Notes under the pieces: model-generated
The model's database searches: none
Told to the model about the DNA's origin: nothing
The model's input: only the letters and a program-made list of their open reading frames with translations
Source of the DNA: Candidatus Peribacteraceae bacterium
Lineage (GTDB): Bacteria; Patescibacteriota; Gracilibacteria; Peribacterales; Peribacteraceae
Assembly (NCBI GenBank): GCA_028699155.1
Contig: JAQVVD010000005.1
Coordinates: forward strand, 1 to 60,338
Direction of reading: 5' to 3'
Length of the DNA: 60,338 nucleotides
Part shown: positions 60,191 to 60,338 of the stretch, piece after piece
Layout of the letters: each line of letters opens with the position of its first letter
Numbering within the stretch: position 1 is the stretch's first letter
Made by a program: the position numbers and the translations under genes

Positions 60191-60338
60191 TATCTGCCGT
60201 AGAGATTCAGGTAGGCTCTCCCCTAGGAAACTAGAATTTTTTGAGGACTAACAGAAGAACAGTATACAGATTTTCGTTCCGATGATTAAACCGGAATTCA
60301 CACTCCTTCAAATACAGAGAAAACTTGTGCGAAGGAAT
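60191..60338. other. Terminal intergenic stretch, nothing identified
   Basis: 148 nt after the glycosyltransferase gene, AT-richer than average. I see no clear gene, hairpin or promoter pair; a partial downstream gene could begin beyond the window. Confidence 0.5.

Overview
The window looks like a chromosomal segment of a Candidate Phyla Radiation (Patescibacteria) bacterium, most likely of the Peregrinibacteria/Peribacteria type. This rests on gene content only: TrbC/VirB2-like mini-pilins beside a large proline-rich envelope protein, a two-TM TraG/HerA-like ATPase, DUF5652 and DUF378 mini-membrane proteins, many short membrane or Cys-rich proteins, and compact single-copy housekeeping genes. 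No 16S rRNA is present, so the placement is an inference. The standard bacterial code fits: UGA, UAG and UAA all end genes. I see no phage, IS element, integrase or CRISPR array.

Layout. 1-3.3 kb: a partial hisS, a lipoprotein, a DUF4349 protein, a small anchored protein and tRNA-His. 3.3-6.5 kb: a PKD-containing envelope protein and two paralogous TrbC-like pilins. 6.5-16.5 kb: an M24 peptidase, a methyltransferase, cell-wall enzymes (3D/PG-binding, RlpA-like, MltG), a four-helix-bundle gene flanked by inverted repeats, a TraG-like ATPase, YbaB and a LOG-family protein. 16.5-32.5 kb: der, two GNAT paralogues, leuS, a methyltransferase, an RsmB/F-type rRNA methyltransferase, dnaG, the primary sigma factor, DUF378 and a UvrD helicase-nuclease fusion. 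32.5-43.3 kb: rdgB, small proteins, ftsK, an RmlD-like reductase, a MacA/MacB-type export operon with two permeases, and tRNA-Tyr. 43.3-52.5 kb: an EamA transporter, a RhlE-type helicase, a kinase-dCMP deaminase fusion, an overlapping dockerin-cohesin-anchored protein operon, and holA. 52.5-60.3 kb: two uncharacterised proteins, a strongly structured intergenic region, greA, carB, an SLH protein and a glycosyltransferase.

Three themes stand out. (1) Many genes have a sigma70-type -10 box ending only 6-12 nt before the start codon and no Shine-Dalgarno sequence, which implies widespread leaderless mRNAs; this also resolves several start codons. (2) Four loci carry degenerate tandem heptanucleotides arranged as inverted-repeat arms. 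Two lie in frame inside leuS and the rRNA methyltransferase gene, one brackets the four-helix-bundle gene, and one precedes the TraG-like ATPase. This may be an undescribed repeat element. (3) A three-gene surface operon pairs a dockerin protein with a cohesin/Cys-repeat/FN3 protein and a membrane-anchored cupredoxin-fold protein, suggesting a mini-scaffold on the cell surface.

All assignments come from reading translations and motifs; no database search was run.
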